From assembly GCF_019443505.1 (NCBI RefSeq), contig NZ_CP080377.1, positions 4,092,001 through 4,156,000 of the forward strand: a stretch of DNA of 64,000 bases, given 5' to 3'. The position numbers and the translations under genes are program-made. The DNA is from Janthinobacterium sp. PAMC25594. GTDB taxonomy: Bacteria; Pseudomonadota; Gammaproteobacteria; Burkholderiales; Burkholderiaceae_D. Positions 35,201 through 44,879 of the stretch are shown here, piece after piece (within the stretch, counting starts at the first letter, position 1; each line of letters begins with the position of its first letter). The notes under the pieces were generated by a model. That model was not told the DNA's origin and did not search any database. It was given only the letters and a program-made list of their open reading frames with translations.

Positions 35201-35347
35201 GCCAAGGGCACCTTGGAAGAAAAAATCCAGCTGCTGCAGCAAAAGAAATCGGAGCTGGCGCAATCGATCCTGGCCGAAGGCGAAGCGCAGAAGATGGCGC
35301 TCACGCAGGAAGACTTGCAGCAGATTTTCGCCCCACTGGAAGATTAA
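32234..35347 (+). CDS. SNF2-family DEAD/DEAH-box helicase
   Basis: A large ATP-dependent DNA translocase of the SNF2/RapA kind, 1037 residues from ATG 32234. The N-terminal 570 residues are a family-specific region. The helicase part starts at LRDYQADGLAWMQFL and has the Walker A (ADDMGLGKT, 595-603), a DESH form of the DEAH box (LDESHYIKN), SGTPLENHLGELWSQF, and in the C-terminal lobe ILVFSQFTSMLELI and QATDRAWRIGQ. Alternative starts are GTG 32159 and ATG 32243; the extra N-terminal codons are AT-rich and look non-coding. No nuclease, methyltransferase or defence partner is adjacent, so a general role in transcription or repair is more likely than a defence island. Confidence 0.9.
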   Translation: MRPMDFTRDETSETPVAPASAPGAPLPYAVATWLQRVEAAAHPKAVLTIAEPDPKLNQHRLIYVLAPTSGGRHVALCLYKARLRPNGDVAAATPISEIFSLLSAPPTFLTPADEDLVRFFVAMRSGQNSQTGSATEPKGKVGAALLKMLAEQDKLLWANSWADVGNGLVYPLKEGPVRPARLFWRDEGKTMRLGWQVDPPEGAKHHGADQIDYMLPTDPPWYIDNLSCGVLELNQGGSDISLADLQALVAQAPPLNANDKVRVSQLLLAQGLQHLMPLPQPLPQRLRKDVPAQPVLLLDSAMLADGSAQRWSDFAVLSYDYDGERVSFDPSQRVVRQVGEVTEIIQRNTLDEARALATLAELQFKKPGSAPLSGLKGALQLPSQAEWLRFAESGIDALRKQGWIVEKTAKYRYDVSDVGDWYAEIDDQDPDSGNAWFELELGIVVNHERVPLLPVLVQLIRNAPNDFNPKVIEAHADDDQMLATLPDGTRVALPWGRVRPILNTLGELYFSDKIKHAVRMSTLDAARLEELARGLELRWTGGEQLRAMGRKLSQFGSVQKVAAPAGLQATLRDYQADGLAWMQFLRDHDLAGILADDMGLGKTVQTLAHILVEKEAGRLTHPALVIAPTSLMGNWQDEAAKFAPSLKVLLLQGKDRAQQFDQIDQCDLVLTTYALLPRDEETLREHDFHLVILDESHYIKNTRSKAAQSAGLLRARHRLCLSGTPLENHLGELWSQFHFLLPGLLGDEKTFNTQFRHPIERQDDPLRRMLLNRRIKPFLLRRTKDNVAKELPPKTEMVRKVELTGPQRDLYETVRLAMDQKVREEIDKKGVARSQIVILEALLKLRQVCCDPRLVKSLPAKKQSAGSAKLLDLMQMVEDLLDEGRKILVFSQFTSMLELIEEELESRDIPYALLTGETKDRGAQVAAFQQGAVPIFLISLKAGGVGLNLTAADTVIHYDPWWNPAAENQATDRAWRIGQDKPVFVYKLIAKGTLEEKIQLLQQKKSELAQSILAEGEAQKMALTQEDLQQIFAPLED

Positions 35348-35396
35348 GGGCGCCGCACGCTTATACTTGGCGCTTCTTTCTTGCCAGGTATAAAGC

Positions 35397-36524
35397 ATGC
35401 TGCCCTTCCTCCTTCTGCTGCTTGCCGGCGCCATCCTCATGGCGCTGCGTTTCGTCCAGTTGCGCCGCGCCCTGCTGCGCGCGCGGGCGGGCGAAGCCCA
35501 GTTCCGCCTGCTGGCCGAGCACGGCCGCGACGCGGCCTTCCTGCTCGACGCCACGACCCTCGAATTACTCTACATCAGCCCCGCCGCGCAGCGCATGAGC
35601 GGTTACGACCTGTCCGCCCTGCAGAGCCACGCGGCGCAGCTGGCGGCGGATCTGCCGGCCCGCTTGCAGCGCTGGCGCGCTGGCGACGCCAGCCGTTTAT
35701 CCCTGCTGCGCGAAGTGGAGCTGCCACACGCCGACGGGCATCTATTGGCGCTGGAAATCAGCTCGACCATCGTGCCTGCCATATACGGGCGCGGCGTGAC
35801 TCTTGTCGGCACGGTGCGCGACGTCAGCGCCGTCCTCGCGCAGGAAGCCGAGCGGGAAAAGGAGCAGAAGCGCTTCGCCTCGATGCTGTCGCATGAATTC
35901 CGCACGCCGCTGGCCACCATCGACGGCGCCATCCAGCGCCTCGTGTCGACGTCGAAAGACGCCGACGAGGCCACGCGCAAGCGCTACGTGAAAATCCAGA
36001 CGGCCGTCGACCGCCTGCTGGGCATGATCGACGACTATCTGTCGCCCGAGCGCATGGCGGCCATTGGCCGCGAGCGGGCCGCCGACGGCATCGCGCCGCA
36101 GGCCTTGCTGCGGCAGGCGGCCGCCACCGTGCAGGCCAGCCACACCGTGCAGCTGGAACTGGATGAAGACTTGCCCGCCAGGCTGCGCTGCGACGTGCCC
36201 GGCATGGCCCTGTGCCTGAAAATCCTGCTGGACAATGCCGTCAAGTTCAGCCCGCCGGGGAGCAGCATCACCGTGTCGGCCAGGCTGGCGCCCGAGGGTG
36301 GCGTGGAACTGTGCGTGCGCGATGCGGGGTCCGGCTTGCGGGAAGAAGAACTGGCCCAGTTGTTCGCAAAAGGTTTCCGTGGAATCGATGCCACGCATCC
36401 GGGTGCGGGCCTGGGGCTGTACATGGCGCGCGCCGTTGTCGAGGTGCATGGGGGGAGTTTGCAAGGGCATAATCTGCCCGAAGGAGGGGCGCTTTTCCGC
36501 ATTTGGTTGCCGCTTCCTGTCTAG
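35397..36524 (+). CDS. PAS-domain sensor histidine kinase
   Basis: The 375-residue membrane-anchored kinase has an N-terminal hydrophobic helix (2-17) and no periplasmic domain, then a PAS sensor (about 30-150, LLAEHGRDAAFLLDATTLELLYISPAAQRMSGYD), a HisKA dimerisation domain with phospho-acceptor H166 in SHEFRTPLATIDGAIQRL, and an ATPase domain (about 265-372) with N-box DNAVKFSPPG, DAGSG and GAGLGLYMARAVVEVHGG. It probably phosphorylates the response regulator encoded 124 bases downstream. The PAS domain suggests a cytoplasmic or redox/light/ligand signal, which cannot be read from the sequence. Confidence 0.9.
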   Translation: MLPFLLLLLAGAILMALRFVQLRRALLRARAGEAQFRLLAEHGRDAAFLLDATTLELLYISPAAQRMSGYDLSALQSHAAQLAADLPARLQRWRAGDASRLSLLREVELPHADGHLLALEISSTIVPAIYGRGVTLVGTVRDVSAVLAQEAEREKEQKRFASMLSHEFRTPLATIDGAIQRLVSTSKDADEATRKRYVKIQTAVDRLLGMIDDYLSPERMAAIGRERAADGIAPQALLRQAAATVQASHTVQLELDEDLPARLRCDVPGMALCLKILLDNAVKFSPPGSSITVSARLAPEGGVELCVRDAGSGLREEELAQLFAKGFRGIDATHPGAGLGLYMARAVVEVHGGSLQGHNLPEGGALFRIWLPLPV

Positions 36525-36648
36525 ACAAGGAAAAGCCTTGCTTCCGCTGAAGGCAACCGTGATAATTCCTTGACGTAAACCTATTGTGCCGTCCATCATG
36601 GTGCAGAAGTTGCCCACGGTAGCTCACTAACGGAAGAATGGCGTTGCA

Positions 36649-37329
36649 ATGACGAAAATACTGATCGTCGAAGACAATCTGGAGTACGCCGAAGACATGG
36701 CGGAGTTTCTCGTTGAGCTCGAACATGAAGTCCATATCACCAGCTCCGCTGGCGGGATGTGGACGGCGTTGAGCCATGGCAATGTCGGCGTGGTCGTGCT
36801 GGACCTGGGCTTGCCTGACGAAGATGGCTTCAACGTCATCCCCCGCATGCGCCAGCTGTATCCGCAAATTGGCGTGCTGGTGCTGACGGGGCGTGTCGCT
36901 TTCGACAGCCGCATCCTCGGTTTGCGCCTGGGCGCCGACCACTATCTGACCAAGCCGATCAAGTTTCCCGAACTGGCCGCCCACATCGAGGCGCTCGACC
37001 GCCGTGTCGGCCCGCAAGATCCCGTGCCGGAGCCGGGCAAGTGGACTTTGAAAGTAAGCGCCCGCCAACTTGAACTGATGGGCGCCGTCATCGCGCTGAC
37101 GGAAAAGGAATTCAACTTCCTGCACTTGCTGACCATCAACACCCGCCCCGTGCCGCGCGACGTCATCGTGGCCGGCATGGGCGGCGAGGACCCCGATGCG
37201 GGCCGCCGGGTCGACATGCTCGTGTACCGGCTGCGCAAGAAAGCCAAGACGGGCCTGGGCCAGGACTTGCCGCTGCGTAGTGCGTATGGCGAGGGCTACA
37301 GCCTGTCAGCCAGCTTTAATCTGTCCTGA
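36649..37329 (+). CDS. OmpR-family response regulator
   Basis: The 226-residue regulator has a receiver domain (1-115) with acidic pocket EDN, phospho-acceptor D52 in VVVLDLGLPDEDG, and the conserved switch residues LTGR and KPIKFPEL. The C-terminal winged helix (about 130-222) has LTEKEFNFLHLL and RRVDMLVYRLRKK, then the AYGEGYSL wing. It is paired with the PAS kinase upstream. Targets are unknown. A 9-bp GC-rich hairpin lies just after the gene. Confidence 0.92.
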   Translation: MTKILIVEDNLEYAEDMAEFLVELEHEVHITSSAGGMWTALSHGNVGVVVLDLGLPDEDGFNVIPRMRQLYPQIGVLVLTGRVAFDSRILGLRLGADHYLTKPIKFPELAAHIEALDRRVGPQDPVPEPGKWTLKVSARQLELMGAVIALTEKEFNFLHLLTINTRPVPRDVIVAGMGGEDPDAGRRVDMLVYRLRKKAKTGLGQDLPLRSAYGEGYSLSASFNLS

Positions 37330-37342
37330 TCGTGGATATTGC

Positions 37343-37362
37343 GCCGCCCGCAAGCGGGCGGC
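37343..37362. repeat. Perfect GC-rich hairpin (REP-like or terminator)
   Basis: GCCGCCCGC-AA-GCGGGCGGC is a perfect 9-bp inverted repeat 13 bases after the response-regulator stop. It lacks a T-run. It may end the two-component mRNA, or be a REP-type palindrome linked to the RAYT transposase that follows. Confidence 0.5.
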
Positions 37363-37370
37363 AGCATATA

Positions 37371-37382
37371 AGGGACAGAGTC
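37371..37382 (+). repeat. Outer REP-like repeat, left copy
   Basis: AGGGACAGAGTC matches the reverse complement of AACTATGTCCCT (38253-38264) at 10 of 12 positions. With the GGGTCAGAGTCG pair it brackets the RAYT gene. Confidence 0.5.
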
Positions 37383-37411
37383 CATCGTTTTTCCGCGTAT
37401 TTTCAATAAAA

Positions 37412-37425
37412 CAGGGTCAGAGTCG
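37412..37425 (+). repeat. REP-like repeat, left copy
   Basis: CAGGGTCAGAGTCG matches the reverse complement of the copy at 38300-38313 at 13 of 14 positions. It lies 59 bases before the RAYT gene start. Confidence 0.65.
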
Positions 37426-37484
37426 CGTCCTGCGCTCGCAAGTGTGTAAAATCAAGGCCTTAGCCTTCCTTTTGCGATTCTGCC

Positions 37485-38192
37485 ATGGCCCGTTTGCCCC
37501 GCCTCATCATTCCAGCACTGCCCCATTACGTGATCCAGCGCGGCAGCAACCGCCAGAGCGTATTCCAGGATGCCGCCGACTACGCGCAATTCCTGTCCTG
37601 GCTGAAAACGGGCGCGAAAATGTTCAAGGTGGCGATTCACGCCTACGTTTTGTTGCCTGATCAGCTACATTTGTTGGCCACGCCCGGCGATGCGACGGGC
37701 CTGGGCCAGCTGATGCAGTGGCTGGGACGCTATTACGTGCCGTATTTCAACCAGAAATACGGTCGCGAAGGCGCTTTGTGGCAGGGACGCTACAAAACCT
37801 CCGTCATCGATCCCGACAATTTCTTCCTTGCTTGCTGCCGTTACCTGGAGTGCGTGCCCGTGCAAACGGGGCTGGTGGGCCAGGCATTGGACCATGCTTG
37901 GTCCAGCTATGCCCACCATGCGGGCGTGCGTCCCGATCCCCTCATCACCGACCATGCGCTGTACTGGGCGCTGGGCAACACGCCGTTCGACCGCGAGGCG
38001 GCGTATCTGCGCCTGTTCGAGCAGGGACTGGGCAGCAGCCAGGTGAAAACCCTAGAACAGGTTGTATTGAAGGGCTGGCCGCTCGGTTCCGACGCTTTCA
38101 AGCAGGCGCTGGAGCAGAAAATGCAGCGGCAAGTACTGCCTGCCAAGCGCGGCCGTCCCCGCAAAATCGTGGCCGCTGCGGACGCCAATTGA
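37485..38192 (+). CDS. REP-associated tyrosine transposase (RAYT), HUH motif altered
   Basis: A 235-residue Y1-transposase-like protein of the kind that moves REP sequences. The N-terminus PRLIIPALPHYVIQRGSNRQSVF and the block WLGRYYVPYFNQKYGREGALWQGRYKTSVID are typical. The HUH metal-binding motif, normally like NHVHLL, reads DQLHLL here, so its first histidine is glutamine; activity is therefore doubtful. The likely catalytic tyrosine lies in the GRYYVPYFN block. A basic tail (AKRGRPRK) may bind DNA. Imperfect inverted repeats flank the gene on both sides. Full-length, without frameshift. Confidence 0.85.
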   Translation: MARLPRLIIPALPHYVIQRGSNRQSVFQDAADYAQFLSWLKTGAKMFKVAIHAYVLLPDQLHLLATPGDATGLGQLMQWLGRYYVPYFNQKYGREGALWQGRYKTSVIDPDNFFLACCRYLECVPVQTGLVGQALDHAWSSYAHHAGVRPDPLITDHALYWALGNTPFDREAAYLRLFEQGLGSSQVKTLEQVVLKGWPLGSDAFKQALEQKMQRQVLPAKRGRPRKIVAAADAN

Positions 38193-38252
38193 AAAGTATT
38201 CGCATTTAAAACAAAAAATGGTTTCTTTCTGACGTTTTATTGAAATTGCTTC

Positions 38253-38264
38253 AACTATGTCCCT
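38253..38264 (-). repeat. Outer REP-like repeat, right copy
   Basis: AACTATGTCCCT is the inverted partner of 37371-37382 (10 of 12 matches). Confidence 0.45.
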
Positions 38265-38299
38265 ATTAAATTTTTAGAGCGACGGAATGGAATTTAATT

Positions 38300-38313
38300 C
38301 GACTCCGACCCTG
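38300..38313 (-). repeat. REP-like repeat, right copy
   Basis: CGACTCCGACCCTG, preceded by GGAATTTAATT, is the inverted partner of 37412-37425 (13 of 14). It lies 73 bases before gltB, so the element seems to have been inserted between the two-component pair and gltB. Confidence 0.65.
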
Positions 38314-38386
38314 ATTGTTGTAGTTGAGTTTTTTGTTGCGTTGCACTACTCTAGGTTTTCGATAGTCATATGCAGCGGAGAAGCCC

Positions 38387-41300
38387 ATGAAAGCGCAAGG
38401 CCTGTACGACCCAGCCAATGAACACGATGCCTGCGGCGTCGGTTTCGTCGCCCATATCAAGGGCAACAAGACCCATTCGATCGTCGAACAGGGTTTGCTG
38501 ATTCTGAAAAACCTCGATCACCGGGGCGCCGTGGGCGCCGATGCGCTGATGGGCGATGGCGCCGGCATCCTGATCCAGATTCCCGACCAGTACTACCGCG
38601 AAGAAATGGCCAAGCAGGGCGTGGAATTGCCGCCGCCTGGCGAATACGGCGTGGGCATGGTCTTCCTGCCGAAGGAACACGCGTCGCGCATCGCTTGCGA
38701 ACAGGAAATCGAACGCGCCGTGCGCATCGAGGGACAAGTCGTGCTGGGCTGGCGTAACGTGCCCATCGATACGGACATGCCGATGTCGCCCACCGTGCGC
38801 GCCAAGGAACCGGTCATCCGCCAGATCTTTATCGGCCGCGGCCCGGACATCATGGTCACCGACGCGCTCGAGCGCAAACTGTATGTGATCCGCAAATCGT
38901 CGGGCCACGCTATCCAGGCCTTGAAACTGCTGCACGGCAAGGAATTCTTCGTGCCGTCGATGTCGGCGCGCACGATTGTGTACAAGGGCTTGCTGCTGGC
39001 CGACCAGGTGGGCGTGTACTACAAGGACTTGCAGGATGCGCGCTGCATCTCGGCCCTGGCCCTCGTGCACCAGCGTTTCTCGACGAATACCTTCCCCGAA
39101 TGGCCGCTGGCCCACCCGTACCGCTTGATCGCGCACAATGGCGAGATCAACACGGTGAAAGGCAACTTCAACTGGATGCGCGCGCGCGAAGGCGTGATGA
39201 AGTCGGCCGTGCTGGGCGACGACCTGCAGAAACTTTTTCCGCTGATCTATGAAGGCCAGTCCGACACGGCGTGCTTCGACAATGCGCTGGAATTGCTGCT
39301 GATGGCCGGTTATCCGATCGCCCAGGCGATGATGATGATGATTCCGGAAGCGTGGGAAAACCACACGACGATGGATGACAACCGCCGCGCCTTCTATGAA
39401 TACCACGCGGCCATGATGGAACCGTGGGACGGCCCCGCCGCCATGGCGTTTACGGATGGCCGCCACATCGGCGGCACCCTGGACCGCAACGGCTTGCGTC
39501 CGGCCCGTTACATCGTCACGGACGACGACCTGGTGGTGATGGCGTCGGAATCGGGCGTGCTGCCGATTCCCGAGTCGAAAATCATCCAGAAATGGCGCTT
39601 GCAGCCTGGCAAAATGTTCCTGATCGACCTGGAAGCGGGCCGCATCATCGACGACCAGGAACTGAAAAACACCTACGCCAACGCCAAGCCGTACAAAGCG
39701 TGGATCAACTCGGTGCGCATCAAGCTCGACGAGATCAAGCTGGCCGAAGGACAAGCCAAGCAAGACCGCGCCCAGGGCGAAAAAGCCCAGCCATCGCTGC
39801 TGGACCGCCAGCAGGCGTTCGGCTACACGCAGGAAGACTTGAAATTCCTCATGGCGCCAATGGCCGTGGCCGGCGAAGAGGCAACGGGTTCGATGGGCAA
39901 TGACTCGCCGCTGGCCGTCATGTCGAACAAATTGAAGCCGTTGTATAACTACTTCAAGCAACTGTTCGCGCAAGTGACGAATCCGCCGATCGACCCGATC
40001 CGCGAAGCGATGGTGATGTCGCTGGTGTCGTTCATCGGCCCGAAACCGAACTTGCTCGATACCAACAACGTCAACCCGCCGATGCGCCTGGAAGTGGCGC
40101 AGCCCGTGCTGGGCTTTGACGACATGGCGCGTCTGCGCAACATCAGCGCCCACACGGGCGGCAAGTTCAAGTCGTATGAACTCGATATCTGCTACCCGCT
40201 GGCCTGGGGCAAGGAAGGCGTGGAAGCGTGCCTGGCCTCGCTGTGCGCGGAAGCCGTCGATGCCGTCAAATCCGGCCACAACATCCTGATCGTCTCGGAC
40301 CGCGCCATTTGCGCCGACCAGGTGGCGATCCCCGCGCTGCTGGCCACCTCGACCGTGCACCAGCACCTGGTGAGCAAGGGCTTGCGCGCGTCCACCGGCC
40401 TCGTCGTGGAAACGGGCTCGGCCCGCGAAACGCACCACTTTGCCTTGCTCGCGGGCTATGGTGCGGAAGCCGTCCATCCCTACCTGGCCATGGAAACCCT
40501 GGCCGAGATGGCGCATGGCTTGCCCGGTGATTTGTCGGCCGACAAAGCCATCTATAACTACACCAAGGCGGTCGGCAAAGGCTTGATGAAAGTCATGTCG
40601 AAGATGGGCATTTCGACGTATATGTCGTACTGCGGCGCGCAAATCTTCGAAGCCATCGGTCTGAACAAGTCGCTGGTGGACAAATACTTCAAGGGCACGG
40701 CCTCGAACGTGGAAGGCATCGGCGTGTTTGAAGTGGCGGAAGAAGCGCTGCGTCTGCATGCGCTGGCCTTCGGCAACGATCCCGTGCTGATGGATAAGCT
40801 CGACGCGGGTGGCGAATATGCGTTCCGCGTGCGCGGCGAAGACCACATGTGGACGCCGGACGCGATTGCCAAGCTGCAGCACTCCACGCGCAGCAACAAT
40901 TTCTCCAGCTATAAGGAGTACGCGCAAATCATCAATGACCAGAGCCGTCGCCACCTGACCTTGCGCGGCCTGTTCGAATTCAAGCTCGACCCGACCAAGG
41001 CCATCCCGCTCGACGAAGTGGAACCGGCCAAGGAAATCGTCAAGCGTTTCGCCACGGGCGCCATGTCGCTCGGTTCCATCAGCACGGAAGCGCACGCCAC
41101 CCTGGCCGTCGCCATGAACCGCATCGGCGGCAAGTCGAACACGGGCGAGGGCGGCGAAGATCCGAACCGCTACACGCAGGAATTGAAGGGCATCCCGATC
41201 CGCCAGGGCGACACCATGGCTTCCATCGTGGGCGCCGAGCAGATCGTCGTCGATATTCCGTTGCAGGAAGGCGATTCCATGCGCTCGCGCATCAAGCAGG

Positions 41301-43087
41301 TGGCGTCGGGACGTTTCGGCGTCACGGCCGCCTACCTGAACTCGGCCGACCAGATCCAGATCAAGATGGCGCAAGGTGCGAAACCGGGCGAAGGCGGCCA
41401 GTTGCCGGGCCATAAAGTGTCTGAATACATCGCCAGCCTGCGCTTTTCCGTGCCGGGCGTGGGCCTGATTTCGCCACCGCCGCACCACGATATCTATTCG
41501 ATCGAAGATCTGGCGCAGCTGATCCATGACTTGAAGAATGCCAATCCGCGCGCCTCGATTTCCGTGAAACTGGTGTCGGAAGTGGGCATCGGCACGGTGG
41601 CCGCCGGCGTCACCAAGGCCAAGGCAGACCACGTGGTGGTGGCCGGCCACGACGGCGGCACGGGCGCCTCGCCCTTGTCGTCCGTGAAGCATGCGGGTAC
41701 GCCATGGGAGCTGGGTCTGGCGGAAACGCAACAAACGCTGGTCTTGAACGGCTTGCGCAGCCGCATCCGCGTGCAGGCCGACGGCCAGATGAAGACGGGC
41801 CGCGACGTGGTCATCGCCGCCCTGCTGGGCGCCGACGAGATCGGTTTCGCCACGGCGCCGCTGGTGGTCGAAGGCTGCATCATGATGCGCAAATGCCATT
41901 TGAACACCTGTCCGGTGGGCGTGGCCACGCAAGATCCGGTGCTGCGCGCCAAGTTCTCGGGCAAGCCCGAGTATGTCGTCAATTACTTCTTCTTCGTTGC
42001 CGAGGAAGCCCGTCAATTGATGGCGCAGCTGGGTATCCGCACGTATGACGAACTGATCGGCCGCGTCGACTTGCTCGATAAATCGAAGGCGATTTCGCAC
42101 TGGAAGGCGCAGGGCCTGGACTTCTCGGCCATCTTCTACAAGCCGGAAACACCAAGCGGCCAAGCCTGCCGCCACGTGGAATTCCAGGACCATGCGCTGG
42201 AGAAAGCACTGGACCACAAGCTGATCGCGCAAGCGCGCGCGGCGCTGGAGAAGGGCGAACGCGTCTCCTTCATCTCGCCCGTGCGCAACGTCAACCGCAC
42301 GGTGGGCACCATGCTGTCCGGCGAAGTGGCGAAGAAGTATGGCCACGCCGGCTTGCCGGACGACACCATCCACATTCAATTGCAAGGCACGGCGGGCCAG
42401 TCGGCCTGCGCCTTCCTGGCGCACGGCATCACGATCGACCTGGTGGGCGAGGGCAACGATTACGTGGGTAAAGGCTTATCCGGCGGACGCATCATCGTGC
42501 GGCCGAATACGGAATTCCGCGGCTGGGCCGTGGACAACATCATCATCGGCAACACGGTGTTGTACGGCGCCATCGCCGGCGAAGCCTTCTTCAATGGCGT
42601 GGCCGGTGAACGCTTTGCCGTGCGCAACTCGGGTGCCACCACGGTGGTCGAGGGCCTGGGCGACCATGGCTGCGAATACATGACGGGCGGCACGGTGGTG
42701 GTGCTGGGCAACACGGGGCGCAACTTCGCGGCCGGCATGTCGGGCGGCATCGCCTATGTATATGACCCGGCCGGCGACTTTGCCACCAAATGCAACACGG
42801 CCATGGTCAGCCTGGACAAGGTCGTGTCGGCGGCGGAACAGCATCTCGACCGCGATGCCTGGCATACCCAGCACCGCGACGGCGTGCCGGAAGCCGACGA
42901 GGTCATCCTCAAGCGCCTGATCGAGCGTCACTTCAAGCACACGGGCAGCACCCGCGCCCGCGTCCTGCTCGACGATTGGGCCGCGGCGCGCGGCAAGTTC
43001 GTGAAAGTCTTCCCGAACGAATACAAGCGTGCGCTGATTGAAATGGCTGCCGATGCCGCCATGGAAGTACAAGCCGTCGCCGCCTGA
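38387..43087 (+). CDS. gltB: Glutamate synthase (NADPH) large subunit
   Basis: GltB makes glutamate from glutamine and 2-oxoglutarate, the second half of the GS-GOGAT route. The 1566-residue product has the standard length. C16 in [12 protein letters not shown] is the N-terminal nucleophile of the glutaminase domain, so the first 15 residues should be a cleaved propeptide. The synthase domain contains [10 protein letters not shown], the [15 protein letters not shown] loop and three 3Fe-4S ligands C1164, C1170, C1175 in [16 protein letters not shown]. The C-terminal GXGXG beta-helix ([35 protein letters not shown]) is complete. gltD follows 69 bases later. Confidence 0.98.
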   Translation: MKAQGLYDPANEHDACGVGFVAHIKGNKTHSIVEQGLLILKNLDHRGAVGADALMGDGAGILIQIPDQYYREEMAKQGVELPPPGEYGVGMVFLPKEHASRIACEQEIERAVRIEGQVVLGWRNVPIDTDMPMSPTVRAKEPVIRQIFIGRGPDIMVTDALERKLYVIRKSSGHAIQALKLLHGKEFFVPSMSARTIVYKGLLLADQVGVYYKDLQDARCISALALVHQRFSTNTFPEWPLAHPYRLIAHNGEINTVKGNFNWMRAREGVMKSAVLGDDLQKLFPLIYEGQSDTACFDNALELLLMAGYPIAQAMMMMIPEAWENHTTMDDNRRAFYEYHAAMMEPWDGPAAMAFTDGRHIGGTLDRNGLRPARYIVTDDDLVVMASESGVLPIPESKIIQKWRLQPGKMFLIDLEAGRIIDDQELKNTYANAKPYKAWINSVRIKLDEIKLAEGQAKQDRAQGEKAQPSLLDRQQAFGYTQEDLKFLMAPMAVAGEEATGSMGNDSPLAVMSNKLKPLYNYFKQLFAQVTNPPIDPIREAMVMSLVSFIGPKPNLLDTNNVNPPMRLEVAQPVLGFDDMARLRNISAHTGGKFKSYELDICYPLAWGKEGVEACLASLCAEAVDAVKSGHNILIVSDRAICADQVAIPALLATSTVHQHLVSKGLRASTGLVVETGSARETHHFALLAGYGAEAVHPYLAMETLAEMAHGLPGDLSADKAIYNYTKAVGKGLMKVMSKMGISTYMSYCGAQIFEAIGLNKSLVDKYFKGTASNVEGIGVFEVAEEALRLHALAFGNDPVLMDKLDAGGEYAFRVRGEDHMWTPDAIAKLQHSTRSNNFSSYKEYAQIINDQSRRHLTLRGLFEFKLDPTKAIPLDEVEPAKEIVKRFATGAMSLGSISTEAHATLAVAMNRIGGKSNTGEGGEDPNRYTQELKGIPIRQGDTMASIVGAEQIVVDIPLQEGDSMRSRIKQVASGRFGVTAAYLNSADQIQIKMAQGAKPGEGGQLPGHKVSEYIASLRFSVPGVGLISPPPHHDIYSIEDLAQLIHDLKNANPRASISVKLVSEVGIGTVAAGVTKAKADHVVVAGHDGGTGASPLSSVKHAGTPWELGLAETQQTLVLNGLRSRIRVQADGQMKTGRDVVIAALLGADEIGFATAPLVVEGCIMMRKCHLNTCPVGVATQDPVLRAKFSGKPEYVVNYFFFVAEEARQLMAQLGIRTYDELIGRVDLLDKSKAISHWKAQGLDFSAIFYKPETPSGQACRHVEFQDHALEKALDHKLIAQARAALEKGERVSFISPVRNVNRTVGTMLSGEVAKKYGHAGLPDDTIHIQLQGTAGQSACAFLAHGITIDLVGEGNDYVGKGLSGGRIIVRPNTEFRGWAVDNIIIGNTVLYGAIAGEAFFNGVAGERFAVRNSGATTVVEGLGDHGCEYMTGGTVVVLGNTGRNFAAGMSGGIAYVYDPAGDFATKCNTAMVSLDKVVSAAEQHLDRDAWHTQHRDGVPEADEVILKRLIERHFKHTGSTRARVLLDDWAAARGKFVKVFPNEYKRALIEMAADAAMEVQAVAA

Positions 43088-43156
43088 GCCAGCCGAGATG
43101 AATGTGAAGGGAGCGGCCGCGCCGCTCCCGCCAGCTAAAAATACAAAGGAACTATC

Positions 43157-44620
43157 GTGGGTAAAATTACCGGCTTCATGGAATTCAAGCGCCAGGACGA
43201 GCACTATCTGGAGCCTGCCGCGCGCCTGAAGAACTACAAGGAATTCGTGCTGCACCTGTCGGATGCGCAAGCTACCGTGCAAGGTGCGCGCTGCATGGAT
43301 TGCGGCATTCCCTTCTGCACCACGGGTTGTCCCGTGAATAACATCATTCCTGACTGGAATGACCTGGTGTACCGCGGCGCCTACCGCGAAGCGCTCGACA
43401 TCTTGCATTCGACCAACAACTTCCCGGAATTTACGGGCCGCATCTGCCCGGCGCCGTGCGAATCGGCTTGCACCTTGGGCATTCACGAAGATCCGGTCGG
43501 CATCAAGTCCATCGAGCATAAAATCATCGACATGGGCTGGGAGCACGGCTGGGTCACGCCGCAGCCGGCCCCTTTCAGCACGGGCAAGAAAGTGGCCATC
43601 GTCGGTTCCGGTCCTGCCGGCCTGGCGGCGGCGCAGCAGCTGGCGCGCGCCGGCCATGCCGTCACCGTGTTTGAAAAGAGCGACCGGGTCGGTGGCTTGC
43701 TGCGTTATGGCATCCCCGACTTCAAGATGGAAAAATCGCACATCGACTTGCGCGTGAAACAAATGGAAGCCGAAGGCGTGGTGTTCCGCACCAGCGTACT
43801 GGTCGGCAAGGATTTCCCTGCCCATGTGAACAACTGGGCCAAGGAAACCATTTTCCCGGAAGACCTGGAAAAAGAATTCGACGCCGTCATCATGGCTGGC
43901 GGCGCCGAGCAGCCGCGCGACTTGCCCGTGCCGGGCCGCGACCTGAAAGGCGTGCACTTCGCCATGGATTTTCTGCCGCTGCAAAACAAGGTCAACGCGG
44001 GCGACAAGCTCAAGGACCAGATCAAGGCGACGGGCAAGCATGTGGTGGTGATCGGCGGCGGCGACACGGGGTCCGACTGCGTGGGCACCTCGAACCGCCA
44101 TGGCGCCGCCTCGGTGGCCCAGTTCGAACTGATGCCGCAGCCGCCGGAACAGGAAAACAAGCCGCTGGTGTGGCCGCACTGGCCGACCAAGCTGCGCACC
44201 TCGTCCTCGCACGAGGAAGGCTGCGAGCGCGACTGGGCCGTGGCCACCAAGCGATTCGAAGGCAAGGGCGGCAAGGTGGAAAAGCTGATCGCCTGCCGCG
44301 TGGAGTGGAAAGACGGCAAGATGAGCGAAGTGCCGAACTCGGAATTCGAGATGAAGGCCGACCTGGTCTTCCTGGCCATGGGTTTTGTTTCCCCTGTGCA
44401 ACAAGTGCTGCAAGCGTTCGGTGTCGATACGGATGCGCGCGGCAACGTCAAGGCGACAACGGATGGCGCCGGCTGCTACCAGACTTCGGTGGCCAAGGTG
44501 TTTGCGGCCGGCGACATGCGCCGTGGCCAGTCGCTGGTGGTCTGGGCCATCCGCGAAGGGCGCCAGTGCGCGCGCGCCGTCGATGAGTTCCTGATGGGGG
44601 CATCCCTGCTGCCACGCTAA
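43157..44620 (+). CDS. gltD: Glutamate synthase (NADPH) small subunit
   Basis: GltD passes electrons from NADPH through FAD and iron-sulfur clusters to GltB. The 487-residue product has the N-terminal cluster cysteines ([18 protein letters not shown] and CPAPCESAC), the FAD-binding [21 protein letters not shown] and a second nucleotide-binding [15 protein letters not shown]. It forms a two-gene operon with gltB and is followed by a terminator. Length and motifs are fully normal. Confidence 0.98.
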   Translation: MGKITGFMEFKRQDEHYLEPAARLKNYKEFVLHLSDAQATVQGARCMDCGIPFCTTGCPVNNIIPDWNDLVYRGAYREALDILHSTNNFPEFTGRICPAPCESACTLGIHEDPVGIKSIEHKIIDMGWEHGWVTPQPAPFSTGKKVAIVGSGPAGLAAAQQLARAGHAVTVFEKSDRVGGLLRYGIPDFKMEKSHIDLRVKQMEAEGVVFRTSVLVGKDFPAHVNNWAKETIFPEDLEKEFDAVIMAGGAEQPRDLPVPGRDLKGVHFAMDFLPLQNKVNAGDKLKDQIKATGKHVVVIGGGDTGSDCVGTSNRHGAASVAQFELMPQPPEQENKPLVWPHWPTKLRTSSSHEEGCERDWAVATKRFEGKGGKVEKLIACRVEWKDGKMSEVPNSEFEMKADLVFLAMGFVSPVQQVLQAFGVDTDARGNVKATTDGAGCYQTSVAKVFAAGDMRRGQSLVVWAIREGRQCARAVDEFLMGASLLPR

Positions 44621-44622
44621 TT

Positions 44623-44690
44623 AACGAGCAATTGTTCGTTTTTTTGACAGGGCCACGCGCGGATTGCGACGTGGCCTTTCTTATTTTTAC
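44623..44690 (+). terminator. gltBD terminator, two consecutive hairpins
   Basis: An AACGAGCAA/TTGTTCGTT palindrome runs into seven Ts (44639-44645), then GGCCACG (44651-44657) pairs with CGTGGCC (44670-44676), followed by TTTCTTATTTTT. Together they make a convincing intrinsic terminator starting 3 bases after the gltD stop. Confidence 0.8.
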
Positions 44691-44879
44691 TGCTCAAGTC
44701 GACAGCCGTGAACGCCATCGGAGGGGGGCACGATGCACAGGTCAAATTTCCACTACAATATCTGACTTTCGATTCATTAGTGTTGTATTCTTCCCCTTTC
44801 CCGTGCTGTCCCAAGGGGGGGCTCAGCAGAGGTTGGCGTTTCTGCACTACAATACGCCATTAAAATAGCGAGCTTCGTC

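Noticed and set aside
32234..35347. SNF2 helicase as part of a defence island
   Set aside because: No nuclease, methyltransferase, toxin or other defence gene is adjacent; the neighbours are an adhesin locus and a two-component pair.
38366..42424. 1352-codon minus-strand frame opposite gltB
   Set aside because: Shadow of a GC-rich gene; gltB has all catalytic and cluster residues in the plus frame.
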